This document shows, piece by piece, positions 8,749 through 17,781 of a stretch of 64,000 nucleotides of DNA. The notes under the pieces were generated by a model. The model ran no database searches. It was not told the DNA's origin and saw nothing but the letters and a program-made list of their open reading frames with translations. Position 1 is the first letter of the stretch. Each line of letters begins with the position of its first letter. This DNA comes from Streptomyces griseoluteus. GTDB lineage: Bacteria; Actinomycetota; Actinomycetes; Streptomycetales; Streptomycetaceae. The position numbers and the translations under genes were made by a program. The stretch covers positions 33,054 through 97,053 of the forward strand of contig NZ_SRRU01000016.1 in assembly GCF_004784465.1 (NCBI RefSeq), written 5' to 3'.

Positions 8749-9159
8749 ATGCCCGAAATCGGTGTTTCCCTGCGCCCCGTCGACGGCAGCGTCGTCGTAG
8801 GCCAGGCCAGAGACCACACGCTCACCATCGACCGGCCCAAGGAGAAAGAGGGCACCGACGCCGGTCCCATGGGCGGAGAGCTGCTGCTTCTGGCACTCGG
8901 CGGTTGCTACGTGAGCACCTTCCTAGCGGCCCTGAAGGCTGAGGACCCGCAGGCCGACGCCTCCGAGATCAGCTTCCAGGTCGACGGAAGCCTCGTAAGC
9001 GCGCCGGCCCGATTCTCCGAAATCACCGTGCAGGTGTCGGCGCCCGCCGCCCTTCAGGACCTGATCTCCAAGCCCCTGCTCAAGGCCGAGCGGGGCTGCA
9101 TCGTCCACAACTCGATCCGTGGCGCCATAACGGTCCGCTTCACCCACGAGTGGCGCTGA
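8749..9159 (+). CDS. OsmC-family protein
   Basis: A 136-residue OsmC/Ohr-fold protein. The two redox cysteines of the family are present: C53 in LALGGCYVST and C117 in ERGCIVHNSI. Members reduce organic hydroperoxides with thiols, though some OsmC proteins have other roles. ATG 8749 is taken as the start because the upstream in-frame codons do not look conserved. It opens a five-gene unit; the next start is 28 bases downstream with its own GGAGA. Its presence suggests that the pathway makes or meets reactive electrophiles or peroxides. Confidence 0.85.
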   Translation: MPEIGVSLRPVDGSVVVGQARDHTLTIDRPKEKEGTDAGPMGGELLLLALGGCYVSTFLAALKAEDPQADASEISFQVDGSLVSAPARFSEITVQVSAPAALQDLISKPLLKAERGCIVHNSIRGAITVRFTHEWR

Positions 9160-9187
9160 CGCTTCCCCCACCGAAGGAGACAAGACC

Positions 9188-11236
9188 GTGGAAATGCAGA
9201 ACGCCGCGATGCAGGACAGCCCGAGCCAGGACCGCGGCATGGCGGACATGGCGATGCAGGCGAGCAGCTTGCAGCACGACCCCGTGGGCGGCGCGAGCCC
9301 AGGCGCGCGGCGCGTCACGATCGTCGGCGCGGGCTTTTCCGGCACGCTCACCGCCATCCGGATGCTCCACTTCGCCGACATGCCGCTGGAGATATGCCTG
9401 ATAGAGCGGGAGGAGGGCTACCGCTACGGAGGTATCGCCTTCGGCTGGGCGTCCACCAACTGGGAGCACATGCTCAACATCCAGGCCGGCCGCATCACCC
9501 TGCGCCGCGAGCGTCCGGAGGACTTCCTGGAGTGGGCCAACGAGGAGGCGGATCGCTCGGATTGGCCGCAAAAGTGGCAGTACCACACCTTCGGCGTGGC
9601 CTGCGTCGTGCCGCGGCGGATCTTCCGGCAGTACCTGGCCGAGCGGCTGCGCGGCGCGGCCGCCGACGCCCACGCCGAGGTGACCCTGCGCGAGCTCACC
9701 GGTGAGGTCATCGACGTCCGCGCCCAGGGTGGCGGCTACGTCGTCAAGTACGCCGATTTCTCGGCTGAGGGCGGGGTGCACGACCTCTTCTCGGACCAGG
9801 TGATCCTGGCGACGGGTCACCTCTCGCCGGTGCAAGCGTCCTTCTACCACCGCATCAAGGACTGCGATCGCTTCCTCGCCGACCCCTACGCCCCCGGTGC
9901 CCAGGGCTGGTTCCAGGAGGTCGGCCCCGAGGAGAGCGTCCTCGTCACGGGCTCCGCGCTGTCGGCCTTTGACACGGTGATCTCCCTCATCCACGCAGGC
10001 CACCGGGGGCAGATCCTGATCTGCTCGCGCGGCGGGCACATGCACGGCACCTACCCCGTCGACCACGAGCACGACATCTGGCAGGCCCGCCGACCGCCCT
10101 TCCTCGACGCCGAGAAGCTCACCCCCGAAGCGGTGGTGGAGGGGATCAAGGCGGAGTACGCCCACCTGCGCGCCGAGCACGGTGTAGAGCCGGGCAGCGC
10201 GCTCGAGGCCGTCTTCCCCGAGCGAGTCATGAAGGCGTGGGAGCCGTACGTCATCGAGTTGATCTCCCGCATGGACGCCCGCGACGTGCGGATGCTGCTC
10301 GACCGGTACAAGAGCCTGATCGTCACCAACCGCACCAGCACCGTGCAGGAGATCGGCGGCGTTGTGCGCAGCCGCATGCGCGGATACAACGGAGCGCCGA
10401 AGACCGTCGAGGCTCTGTCCGCCGGCATCCAGGACATGCGCCCCCTCCAGAACGGCACGAAGATCCGGGTGGTCTTCGCCGACCAGCCGGACATCGTCGT
10501 CGACCGGGTCGTCAACTGCCTGGGCAACAAGACCGATTACGAGCGCCCCGACCACCCCCTGTGGCACGCCCTGGTCAACGGACACGGCTATGCGCAGCCG
10601 CAGACCAAGACCCACCGCGGCATCGAGGTCGGCCCACACGGACAGCTGATCGCGTCCGACGGCGAGGCGGCAGGCGGCCTGTTCGGCGTCGGCCCGATGC
10701 GCCAGGGCGACGAGACCACACGCCGAGGCCGGCTCGGCGCGTTCGTGTTCAGCATCGGCACCCTTCGCAACCAGTGCTTCGACACGGCGATGGAGGTCCT
10801 GCGCCGCCTCGAATCGGCGAACGACGAGGAGCAGATGGACATCCCCGACGGCATCCACCACTGCCTGATCCGAAGCAGCGACTGGATCGCCGCCGACCTC
10901 GCCACCGAGGATCCGCAGGCCACCCGCCTGCGCGAACGCCTGCAGAGCTACGCGAAAGACAACGCCTACCCCAACGCGGTCAACTACCTCCAGGCCCAGG
11001 ACCGCACCGAGCGCCGCAAGTACCGCACCATCCTGGACGACGACCTCGCCGACTTCGGCGTCGCCCTGTCCCGCGAGTTCGGCCTCACCACCCAGCAGGC
11101 GAGGCGGACCGTGTCCCTGCTGGCCACGCTCGTGCAGAAGCACGCGGTGCACAACCTGTGCGACATCACCAAGCTGGCGGGCTGGGGCTCCCAGTACGCC
11201 GGGCAGGTCAAGCACGCGCCGAGGAAGGGGGCGTGA
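9188..11236 (+). CDS. FAD/NAD(P)-binding protein
   Basis: A 682-residue flavoprotein. After a Met-rich, poorly ordered 40 residues comes the dinucleotide-binding strand RRVTIVGAGFSGTLTAIRML, and a second nucleotide-binding region near VLVTGSALSAFDTVISL (residues 250-275). VDRVVNCLGNKTDYERP resembles the ATG-like strand of Rossmann flavoenzymes. The family (FAD-NAD(P)-binding, related to YdhS) is large and poorly defined; it is unusually long here, with an all-helical C-terminus. GTG 9188 follows GGAGA by 8 bases. Its stop codon overlaps the ATG of the next gene by one base (TGATG), indicating translational coupling. Confidence 0.8.
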   Translation: MEMQNAAMQDSPSQDRGMADMAMQASSLQHDPVGGASPGARRVTIVGAGFSGTLTAIRMLHFADMPLEICLIEREEGYRYGGIAFGWASTNWEHMLNIQAGRITLRRERPEDFLEWANEEADRSDWPQKWQYHTFGVACVVPRRIFRQYLAERLRGAAADAHAEVTLRELTGEVIDVRAQGGGYVVKYADFSAEGGVHDLFSDQVILATGHLSPVQASFYHRIKDCDRFLADPYAPGAQGWFQEVGPEESVLVTGSALSAFDTVISLIHAGHRGQILICSRGGHMHGTYPVDHEHDIWQARRPPFLDAEKLTPEAVVEGIKAEYAHLRAEHGVEPGSALEAVFPERVMKAWEPYVIELISRMDARDVRMLLDRYKSLIVTNRTSTVQEIGGVVRSRMRGYNGAPKTVEALSAGIQDMRPLQNGTKIRVVFADQPDIVVDRVVNCLGNKTDYERPDHPLWHALVNGHGYAQPQTKTHRGIEVGPHGQLIASDGEAAGGLFGVGPMRQGDETTRRGRLGAFVFSIGTLRNQCFDTAMEVLRRLESANDEEQMDIPDGIHHCLIRSSDWIAADLATEDPQATRLRERLQSYAKDNAYPNAVNYLQAQDRTERRKYRTILDDDLADFGVALSREFGLTTQQARRTVSLLATLVQKHAVHNLCDITKLAGWGSQYAGQVKHAPRKGA

Positions 11237-12897
11237 TGGCAGAGCACGACGAGCAGCTGCTGAGCCGGCTGTTCATGGTCCGGCACGGCGAATCGACCTG
11301 CAATTCCGTCCACCGCATCGCCGGGCAGCGGGACGCACCCCTGACCTTCCTCGGCCGGATCCAGGCCGAGAAGGTCGCGGGGCGCCACCGCGGCCAGCAC
11401 TTCGACCGTGTCTACGTCTCCCCGCTGACCCGCGCCTATGAAACGGCCGACACCATCTTCCGCCTCGACGCCCACGAGGCGGACGTCCCCGAGGTCGTGG
11501 TCGACGAGCGCCTCATGGAGCGCGACTTCGGCAGCTACACGCTGGAGAGCAAGTCCATTCTCCAGCGCCGCCACGGCATCGCCGAGTACGAGCGGGCCAT
11601 GAACGCCGACAGCCCGACCATGCACGGCGGCGAGACGTTCCGGCAGTTCAAGGACCGGGTGCACGCCTTCTACGAGCAGGAGCTGCTGCCCGCGCTGCGG
11701 CGCGGCGAGACGGTGTGCGTGGTCTCGCACAAGTACGTCGTGGAGCTGATCTGCCGGTTCATCCTGGACCGCCCGGCCGATGAGTCGTACGACCTGCGGC
11801 TGCCCAACTCCCAGATGCTGCAGGGCGACCGGATCCACAGCTACGTCAAGAACGAGAACAAGACCATGAACATGGTCTATGACTGGATGGTCGTCAACCA
11901 TCCCGTGGTCTTCTGCGCTGGCCTGGCCGCAGGCCTGCTCGCCAATCTGGCGGGAGCGCGGATCTCCACCTCTCCTTACGTGCTGCTCCTGCTCCTGGTG
12001 CTGGCCAGCGTCATCACCATGTGTCGCATCGAGCTGGAGAACGCACGAGCCTTTGTGACCGACCGTGGCACGCTGAGGTCCGTTGCCCTGCGCTACCTCG
12101 TCCTGCCGACGGCCTTCGCGGCCCTGGTGCGCTGGTCGGATGCGGGCAGTACGAGTACGGCGGCGATCGCCGCGGTGTTCCTCGCCACGCCGAGCTCCGT
12201 GGTGGCGATGACGGTCAGCCGCTGCCTCGGCGGGATGATCATGCCGACGTTCGCGCAGGTCCTACTGTCCTCACTGGCCGCGACCCTGTCCTTCTCGACC
12301 GTCCTCGCCCTGACCCTGCAGGAGGACGTCGCCCCGGCGATCGCCATCAGCGCTGCCACCTCGACCGGCGTCGTCACCGCCGTCTACGTCCTGGTCAAAC
12401 GTCTGCGGGAACGTTCGCCCATCCGCACGGCCAAGTACGGCGAGCGCAACGGATACGTGGCGGTGCTGCTGCTGACCGCGTTCATCGTGCTGGTCTGCCT
12501 CAAGCTCGACCTGCAGGGCTTCACCAGCTACGCGCCAACCGCCGCGGGCATCGCCGTCGGCCTGCGCATGCTCGCCGCCTTGCTCAAGCGCCGACGCCAC
12601 GTCCAGACGCTCGACGACTACACCGCCATGACCTACCCCAACGTGTTCGTAGTGGTCATCATCGCCGCGCTCACCGGCAACCAGCCGCTGGAGCAGGTGG
12701 CGATCTGGGCCCTGCTGCCGATGTTCGTCCTGTCCTTCTTCGACAGCTGGTACGCCCGCCATCTCGTCGTCGCTCCCGACGACCCGCGCTGGCCCGACGT
12801 ACTCGGTCTCCAGGACCGGCCGTCGGCCGAGCAGCATGTCACCGCGCCCGTCCGCGCCATTGATGACCCCGATGCCCGGCTTTCCGCGAGGAGTTGA
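11236..12897 (+). CDS. Histidine phosphatase fused to a multi-span membrane domain
   Basis: A 553-residue two-domain protein. Residues 1-210 are a histidine-phosphatase (phosphoglycerate-mutase-like) domain: MVRHGESTCNSV carries the catalytic RHG, SPLTRAYETADTIF the second Arg, ERDFGSY the acid, and VVSHKYVVELI the second His. Residues 215-515 hold eight to ten apolar segments; the pattern LATPSSVVAMTVSRCLGG and the long paired helices recall bile-acid/sodium symporter or auxin-carrier-type folds, but this is only resemblance. A phosphatase tethered to a carrier-like domain is unusual; it might dephosphorylate a substrate as it is taken in or sent out. Start and stop both overlap the neighbouring genes. 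Confidence 0.8.
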   Translation: MAEHDEQLLSRLFMVRHGESTCNSVHRIAGQRDAPLTFLGRIQAEKVAGRHRGQHFDRVYVSPLTRAYETADTIFRLDAHEADVPEVVVDERLMERDFGSYTLESKSILQRRHGIAEYERAMNADSPTMHGGETFRQFKDRVHAFYEQELLPALRRGETVCVVSHKYVVELICRFILDRPADESYDLRLPNSQMLQGDRIHSYVKNENKTMNMVYDWMVVNHPVVFCAGLAAGLLANLAGARISTSPYVLLLLLVLASVITMCRIELENARAFVTDRGTLRSVALRYLVLPTAFAALVRWSDAGSTSTAAIAAVFLATPSSVVAMTVSRCLGGMIMPTFAQVLLSSLAATLSFSTVLALTLQEDVAPAIAISAATSTGVVTAVYVLVKRLRERSPIRTAKYGERNGYVAVLLLTAFIVLVCLKLDLQGFTSYAPTAAGIAVGLRMLAALLKRRRHVQTLDDYTAMTYPNVFVVVIIAALTGNQPLEQVAIWALLPMFVLSFFDSWYARHLVVAPDDPRWPDVLGLQDRPSAEQHVTAPVRAIDDPDARLSARS

Positions 12898-12899
12898 CA

Positions 12900-14468
12900 T
12901 TGTCCGCGCCACCCGCTTCGTTGATACCCCGGCCCTTACTGTTCTGGTCCGGTGTCGCCCTCACCTGCGCCGGCGTCGTCGAGCACCTGTGGATGTTCAT
13001 CGATTCCGCGTCCATGCACTTCCACATGTCCATGATGGACATGTCACCGGCCATGATGTGGGCGGCCATGGCTGCCATCGTCGTCGGCGTGGTGCTCTCC
13101 GGCATCGCGGTCGTGCAGCCGCGTACAGCAGGTGCCGTTGCTGCCGCTCCGGCGCTGATGTCCACGGCGAGCCGGCGCCGCCTCATCGCCATTTTGAGCT
13201 TCGCCCTCATGGTGGACCAGATGAAGCCGGCCACTTTGGCATTCATCGCGCCCGGCCTGCGCGATGAATACGGTCTCAGCGCGGCTGATGTCTCGTGGCT
13301 GCCCACGGTTGCGCTGACCGGCACTGTGCTCGGATCGCTCGTCTGGGGACGTGCGGCGGACCGCATCGGCCGCCGGGCCACCATCCTCATCGCCTCTCTG
13401 CTCTTCCTCGGCACCACGGTGTGCGGCGCCATGCCGACCTTCGGCGGCACCCTCGTCATGTGCGCGCTGATGGGCATGGCGGCGGGCGGCATGCTGCCGG
13501 TCGTCTACGCCCTGATGACCGAGAGCCTGCCGCCCGGCCGACGCGCGGCCATCATGGTCCTGCAGGCCGGGCTGACCACCACCGGCGGCTACATGGCCGC
13601 CTCCGGTCTGGCCGCGATCCTCATTCCGCTGGCCGGCTGGCGTGTGACGTGGTTCGCCCAGCTCCCGCTGGTCCTGGTCATGATCGCGCTGAACCGCTGG
13701 ATCCCTGAATCAGCCGCGTTCACCGCCCGGCAGACACGAGCGAAGCAGGTCCCCGCCTCGGCCTTGTTCAAGCGCCCGCAGACGGTCAAGACACTGGTCG
13801 TCAGCGCCTACGCACTGGCCTGGGGACTGGTCTACTGGGGCTTCATCACCTTCCTGCCCAGCCAGCTGGAATCCTCTGGCGGGCACGGCATGTCTGCCGC
13901 CACCCTGCTGTTCCTCTCGTCGCTGCTGGCGATCCCCACGTGCGCGGTCGGCGCATGGCTGTACATGCGCTGGTCGGCCAGGGGCACGATGGTCATCTAC
14001 GCGGCCCTCACCGTAGTGGCTCTCCTGACGTTGGCAGTCGTCGGCATGGACGGCAGCAGGCCCCTCCTGCTGGCCACCGTGATGCTGCTGTTCGCCGGCA
14101 CCGCCGGTGTGATCGCGCTCATCGGCCCGTACACGGCTGAGATCTACCCCCTGGCCATCCGCGGTACCGCGGGCGGGTGGGCCGCGGCCGTCGGCAAGTC
14201 CGGCGGAGCCTTCGGCCCGCCCCTGATCGCCCTGGTCCTATCGGCGCCGGGAGGCATCCGCACCGCTGCGGTGTTCGTGGCGCTGCCCATGGCTCTGGCG
14301 GGACTGGCCGTCGCCGTCCGCGGGAGCACTCCGCAGGCCGTCACCTCGACTCCAGAGGGCATTACCGCGTTGGACGCCGAACTCGACGACCTGGTCAGCA
14401 GCGAGACCGTTGCCGCCCAGGCCACAGCGACAACACCTCTACCAGGCAAGGGAGGAACGCGGACATGA
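12900..14468 (+). CDS. MFS transporter with two extra N-terminal helices
   Basis: A 522-residue permease. Two membrane helices with a Met/His-rich loop between them (FIDSASMHFHMSMMDMSP) precede a 12-helix major facilitator core whose signature loop is WGRAADRIGRRAT, with a second copy of the sugar-porter-like pattern VVYALMTESLPPGRRA. The proposed start is TTG 12900: GAGGAG ends six bases before it, and the alternative TTG at 12894 would have no spacing. The Met/His loop could bind copper or another metal. The previous stop codon lies within this ribosome site, and the last four bases overlap the next gene. Confidence 0.85.
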   Translation: MSAPPASLIPRPLLFWSGVALTCAGVVEHLWMFIDSASMHFHMSMMDMSPAMMWAAMAAIVVGVVLSGIAVVQPRTAGAVAAAPALMSTASRRRLIAILSFALMVDQMKPATLAFIAPGLRDEYGLSAADVSWLPTVALTGTVLGSLVWGRAADRIGRRATILIASLLFLGTTVCGAMPTFGGTLVMCALMGMAAGGMLPVVYALMTESLPPGRRAAIMVLQAGLTTTGGYMAASGLAAILIPLAGWRVTWFAQLPLVLVMIALNRWIPESAAFTARQTRAKQVPASALFKRPQTVKTLVVSAYALAWGLVYWGFITFLPSQLESSGGHGMSAATLLFLSSLLAIPTCAVGAWLYMRWSARGTMVIYAALTVVALLTLAVVGMDGSRPLLLATVMLLFAGTAGVIALIGPYTAEIYPLAIRGTAGGWAAAVGKSGGAFGPPLIALVLSAPGGIRTAAVFVALPMALAGLAVAVRGSTPQAVTSTPEGITALDAELDDLVSSETVAAQATATTPLPGKGGTRT

Positions 14469-16087
14469 CCGGCGGCGTCAACGCAGTTGCCCTTGCCGTC
14501 TTCGCCCTGTTCTTCCTGGCCGTCACGGTCATGGGCTTCCTCGCCGCCCGCTGGCGCAAGCCCGGCAACAAACACACCTTGGACGAATGGGGCCTGGGCG
14601 GCCGGTCGTTCGGCACCTGGATCACCTGGTTCCTGCTCGGCGGAGACGTCTACACCGCCTACACCTTCGTCGCCGTCCCCGCGGCCATCTACACGGCCGG
14701 AGCAGCCGGCTTCTTCGCCGTGCCGTACACGATCCTCGTCTACCCGCTGATCTTCACCTTCCTGCCCCGCCTGTGGTCCGTGTGTCACCGCCATGGGTAC
14801 GTCACCACTGCCGATTTCGTCCGTGGCCGCTTCGGCTCGAAGGGGCTGTCGCTCGCCGTGGCCTTCACCGGCATCCTGGCGACGATGCCGTACATCGCGC
14901 TGCAATTGGTGGGTATCCAGGCTGTTCTCGACGTGCTGGGCGTCGGCGGCGGTGAGAACACCAACTGGTTCTTCAAAGACCTTCCTCTCCTGATCGCGTT
15001 CGGTGTGCTGGCGGCGTACACCTACTCCTCGGGCCTGCGTGCTCCCGCCATGATCGCCTTCGTGAAGGACACGCTGATCTACGTCGTCATCGTCGTCGCG
15101 ATCATCTACATTCCGATCAAGCTGGGCGGCTTCGACCACGTCTTCGCTCAGGCGAGCGAGAAGTACGCGGCAGCCGGTGCCGGCGGTCTGCTTCCACCCG
15201 CAGAGGGGCGATGGACCTACGCCACCCTGGCGCTCGGCTCCGCGATGGCCATGTTCATGTACCCGCACTCGATCACGGCGACGCTCTCGTCCCGCGGCCG
15301 CGAGGTAATCCGCCGCAGTACCACGGTGATGCCTCTGTATACCCTGATGCTCGGCCTCTTGGCGCTGCTCGGTTTCATGGCGATAGCGGCCGGCGTAAAG
15401 GTCACCAACGGCCAGTTGGCGATCCCGCAGTTGTTTGAGGACATGTTCCCGAACTGGTTCGCGGGCGTGGCGTTCGCGGCGATCGGTATCGGCGCGCTCG
15501 TGCCGGCGGCGATCATGTCGATCGCCGCCGCGAACCTGTTCACCCGCAACATCTACAAGGACTTCATCAAGCCCGAGGCCACGCCCCAGCAGGAGACCAA
15601 GGTCTCCAAGCTCGTGTCCCTGCTGGTGAAGGTGGGCGCGCTGGTCTTCGTCCTCACCATGGACAAGACGGTCGCCATCAACTTCCAGCTCCTGGGCGGC
15701 ATCTGGATTCTGCAGACCTTCCCCGCCCTGGTCGGCGGCCTCTTCACCCGCTGGTTCCACCGCTGGGGGCTGCTCATCGGCTGGGCGGTCGGCATGATCT
15801 ACGGCACCCTTGCCGCCTACGGTGTCGCCTCGCCCACGCAGGAGCACTTCGGCGGCTCGGCGGAGGAGATCCCAGGCATCGGCCAGACCGGCTACATCGG
15901 CCTGACGGCGTTCGTGCTCAACGTCGCCGTGACGGTGGTCCTCACCTTCGTCCTGAAGGCGGCCAACGCCCCGGAGGGCGTCGACGCCACAGCCCCGGGG
16001 GACTACACCGCGGATACGGCAGAAACCGAAGCCGTGTCAGCTGCCACCGTTCGTCGGGGCCCTTCACCTGCCCCCAACCCCAGTTGA
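14465..16087 (+). CDS. Sodium:solute symporter (SSS family)
   Basis: A 540-residue permease with about 13 membrane helices. The segment DEWGLGGRSFGTWITWFLLGG and the later MFMYPHSITATLSSRGREV and GIGALVPAAIMSIAAANLFTRN are typical of the SSS family, close to the monocarboxylate/proline-type carriers such as MctP. It probably brings in a carboxylate or amino-acid-like solute with sodium. ATG 14465 overlaps the stop of the MFS gene (ATGA). It closes the coupled unit 8749-16087; a TetR gene converges 19 bases after it with no visible terminator. Confidence 0.88.
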   Translation: MTGGVNAVALAVFALFFLAVTVMGFLAARWRKPGNKHTLDEWGLGGRSFGTWITWFLLGGDVYTAYTFVAVPAAIYTAGAAGFFAVPYTILVYPLIFTFLPRLWSVCHRHGYVTTADFVRGRFGSKGLSLAVAFTGILATMPYIALQLVGIQAVLDVLGVGGGENTNWFFKDLPLLIAFGVLAAYTYSSGLRAPAMIAFVKDTLIYVVIVVAIIYIPIKLGGFDHVFAQASEKYAAAGAGGLLPPAEGRWTYATLALGSAMAMFMYPHSITATLSSRGREVIRRSTTVMPLYTLMLGLLALLGFMAIAAGVKVTNGQLAIPQLFEDMFPNWFAGVAFAAIGIGALVPAAIMSIAAANLFTRNIYKDFIKPEATPQQETKVSKLVSLLVKVGALVFVLTMDKTVAINFQLLGGIWILQTFPALVGGLFTRWFHRWGLLIGWAVGMIYGTLAAYGVASPTQEHFGGSAEEIPGIGQTGYIGLTAFVLNVAVTVVLTFVLKAANAPEGVDATAPGDYTADTAETEAVSAATVRRGPSPAPNPS

Positions 16088-16106
16088 GAGCCCGATCGAC
16101 AGACGC

Positions 16107-16706
16107 CTACGCCGCCGCCCTGACCCCGAGCGAGCCCAGGGCGGCGGCCACCGTCTTTCGCAAAGAGGCGGCGTCGGCACCGGCACGCGAGCGCAAGTTG
16201 ACCCCGTAGGCGAGCAACGCCAGCAGATCCGCGGAAGCGCCAGGATCGGCCCCGGGGGCTAGCTGATCCTGGCGCTCGGCGGTGACCAGTGCTGCGTACA
16301 TCGCCTCGCGCAGCTCCCGGTGGTGCTGGTCCAGGACGTCGCGCACCTTCGGATCACTGTTCTCGACCCCGGCATGCGCATTGGAGACCATGCAGCCCCA
16401 TTGGGCGTACTCACCCGAGCAGCGCGCCTCGATCAGGCCGGCGAAGAACTCGGAGACAGCCGGCAGACCCCGCTCGTCCTCGGCCAGGCGCCGGAACATC
16501 GGCTGGGACCGCTGCTCCAGGTACCGGCGCAGCGCGGCGAAGTAGAGCTCCTGCTTGCCGCCGAAGGTGGCGTACAGGCTGGAGCGGTTGAGCCCGGTCG
16601 CGGTCACCACGTCCTGGATCCCGGTCGAGGCCACGCCCTGCCGCCAGAACAGCCGCACCACGGTCTCCAGGGTGGCATCCGGGTCGAAGTGCTTGATGTC
16701 CGGCAC
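16107..16706 (-). CDS. TetR-family transcriptional regulator
   Basis: A 199-residue repressor. The N-terminal helix-turn-helix is ATLETVVRLFWRQGVASTGIQDVVTATGLNRSSLYATFGGKQELY; the C-terminal half is the helical ligand and dimer domain (EYAQWGCMVSNAHAGVE is a conserved patch of the AcrR/TetR_C branch that often senses electrophiles). GTG 16706 is used, with GGCGGGGTGAAAC ahead. Matching 24-base inverted repeats lie upstream of this gene and upstream of the divergent peroxiredoxin-like gene, so it probably represses both. Confidence 0.9.
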   Translation of the reverse strand: MPDIKHFDPDATLETVVRLFWRQGVASTGIQDVVTATGLNRSSLYATFGGKQELYFAALRRYLEQRSQPMFRRLAEDERGLPAVSEFFAGLIEARCSGEYAQWGCMVSNAHAGVENSDPKVRDVLDQHHRELREAMYAALVTAERQDQLAPGADPGASADLLALLAYGVNLRSRAGADAASLRKTVAAALGSLGVRAAA

Positions 16707-16719
16707 GTTTCACCCCGCC

Positions 16720-16743
16720 ATCCTGAAATAAGGATTCCAAGAT
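16720..16743. promoter_or_regulatory. Putative TetR operator upstream of tetR
   Basis: Arms ATCCTGAAA (16720-16728) and TTCCAAGAT (16735-16743) form an imperfect inverted repeat with a 6-base spacer, 14 bases before the tetR start. The same arms and spacing recur at 17067-17090 upstream of the peroxiredoxin-like gene. Confidence 0.6.
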
Positions 16744-16873
16744 ACTCCCCGTTCCCCACCCCGCAAAGGTACTGACGGGTACAGAGCAGGACAGGCCGCC
16801 ACGCCTCCACCATGGCATCCAGGTTCGTCCACGATCCACCCAGGGTGGCGCCGACCGCCGCGACCATGCCCCC

Positions 16874-17020
16874 ATGAACCGCATACCAGCCCTCTGGGCC
16901 GTCGCCTATGGCTCCCGCACACCCCGCCTCCGCCGCTTCCTCGCCCGCCGCACGGTCCACCTCGCCGCCTTCATCCGCACCCTCGCACTGACCGACCATC
17001 ACCCCTTCACCAGCCTCTGA
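16874..17020 (+). CDS. Small hypothetical protein
   Basis: A 48-residue Arg-rich frame between tetR and the peroxiredoxin-like gene. Nearly all third positions are G or C, as in real genes here, and it begins MNRIPALWAVAYGSRTPRL. No ribosome site is obvious and no family is recognised. It may be a relic of a larger gene. Confidence 0.3.
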   Translation: MNRIPALWAVAYGSRTPRLRRFLARRTVHLAAFIRTLALTDHHPFTSL

Positions 17021-17066
17021 CCCTTCGACATCTCCGCACGGCTGGCGCGGGGCTCCTCCTGCCCTT

Positions 17067-17090
17067 ATCTTGGAACGAACATTTCAAGAT
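17067..17090. promoter_or_regulatory. Putative TetR operator upstream of the peroxiredoxin-like gene
   Basis: Arms ATCTTGGAA (17067-17075) and TTTCAAGAT (17082-17090) pair with one mismatch around a 6-base spacer. Dimensions and arms match the site at 16720-16743, supporting one regulator for both. It ends 40 bases before the start codon. Confidence 0.65.
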
Positions 17091-17130
17091 ATGCCCCGCT
17101 CCAGCCATCAACCAGGAGGAACGAAGCGCC

Positions 17131-17781
17131 ATGACCACCCTGAACGCCGAACTGCGCACCTTCTACGAAGCACGTCAGCAGCAGATCCCCGCCGAGATCC
17201 GGGAGATCATGCAGCGGGCCGGCCAGGAACTCGCCGACTCCGGCCAGGTCGACCGCGCCCTGACCGTCGGTGCGCAGGCCCCTCGTTTCAACCTCCCCAC
17301 CGCGACCGGACAGAACCTGGCCCTGGACGACCTGCTAGCTGACGGCCCGGTCGTGCTGACCTTCTACCGCGGCGCGTGGTGCCCCTACTGCAACATCGCG
17401 CTGCGCGCACTCCAGCAGCACCACGACGCCATCACCGCCCGCGGCGCCCGCCTGGTGGCCGTCTCCCCTCAGATCCCCGACGAGTCCCTCACTCTGACCG
17501 AGAAGCATGGCCTCGCCTTCGAGGTCCTCAGTGATATCGGCTCCGACACCGCCAAGCAGTACGGTCTCGCCTTCGACCTCCCCGACGGCCTTTCAGCCGT
17601 CTACGACAAGCTCGGTTTCGACCTCCAGCGCGTCAATGACGGCCATCCGCGTACGCTCCCGCTGCCCGCGACCTACGTCATCGACCGCGATGGAGCGATC
17701 CGCTGGGCCTTCGTCAACACGGACTACACCACCCGCGCGGAACCCGCCGACATCATCGCCGTCCTCGACGCAATGAGCTGA
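17131..17781 (+). CDS. Peroxiredoxin-like (AhpC/TSA) protein
   Basis: A 216-residue thioredoxin-fold protein. FYRGAWCPYCNIALRALQ carries C84 and C87, the CxxC typical of the peroxiredoxin-like branch that resembles AhpC/TSA and thiol reductases. VGAQAPRFNLPTATGQ opens the domain and TYVIDRDGAIRWAFVNTDY closes it. The first 40 residues are a helical extension. It likely reduces peroxides or quinone-like electrophiles. AGGAGG lies 14 bases before ATG. Its promoter carries the same inverted repeat as tetR, so derepression by an oxidant or electrophile is plausible. Confidence 0.88.
   Translation: MTTLNAELRTFYEARQQQIPAEIREIMQRAGQELADSGQVDRALTVGAQAPRFNLPTATGQNLALDDLLADGPVVLTFYRGAWCPYCNIALRALQQHHDAITARGARLVAVSPQIPDESLTLTEKHGLAFEVLSDIGSDTAKQYGLAFDLPDGLSAVYDKLGFDLQRVNDGHPRTLPLPATYVIDRDGAIRWAFVNTDYTTRAEPADIIAVLDAMS

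Noticed and set aside
9140..11215. Very long minus-strand open frame of 691 codons opposite the FAD protein gene
   Set aside because: It mirrors the codon bias of the real gene on the other strand, has no homologous motifs and covers the start of the true operon.
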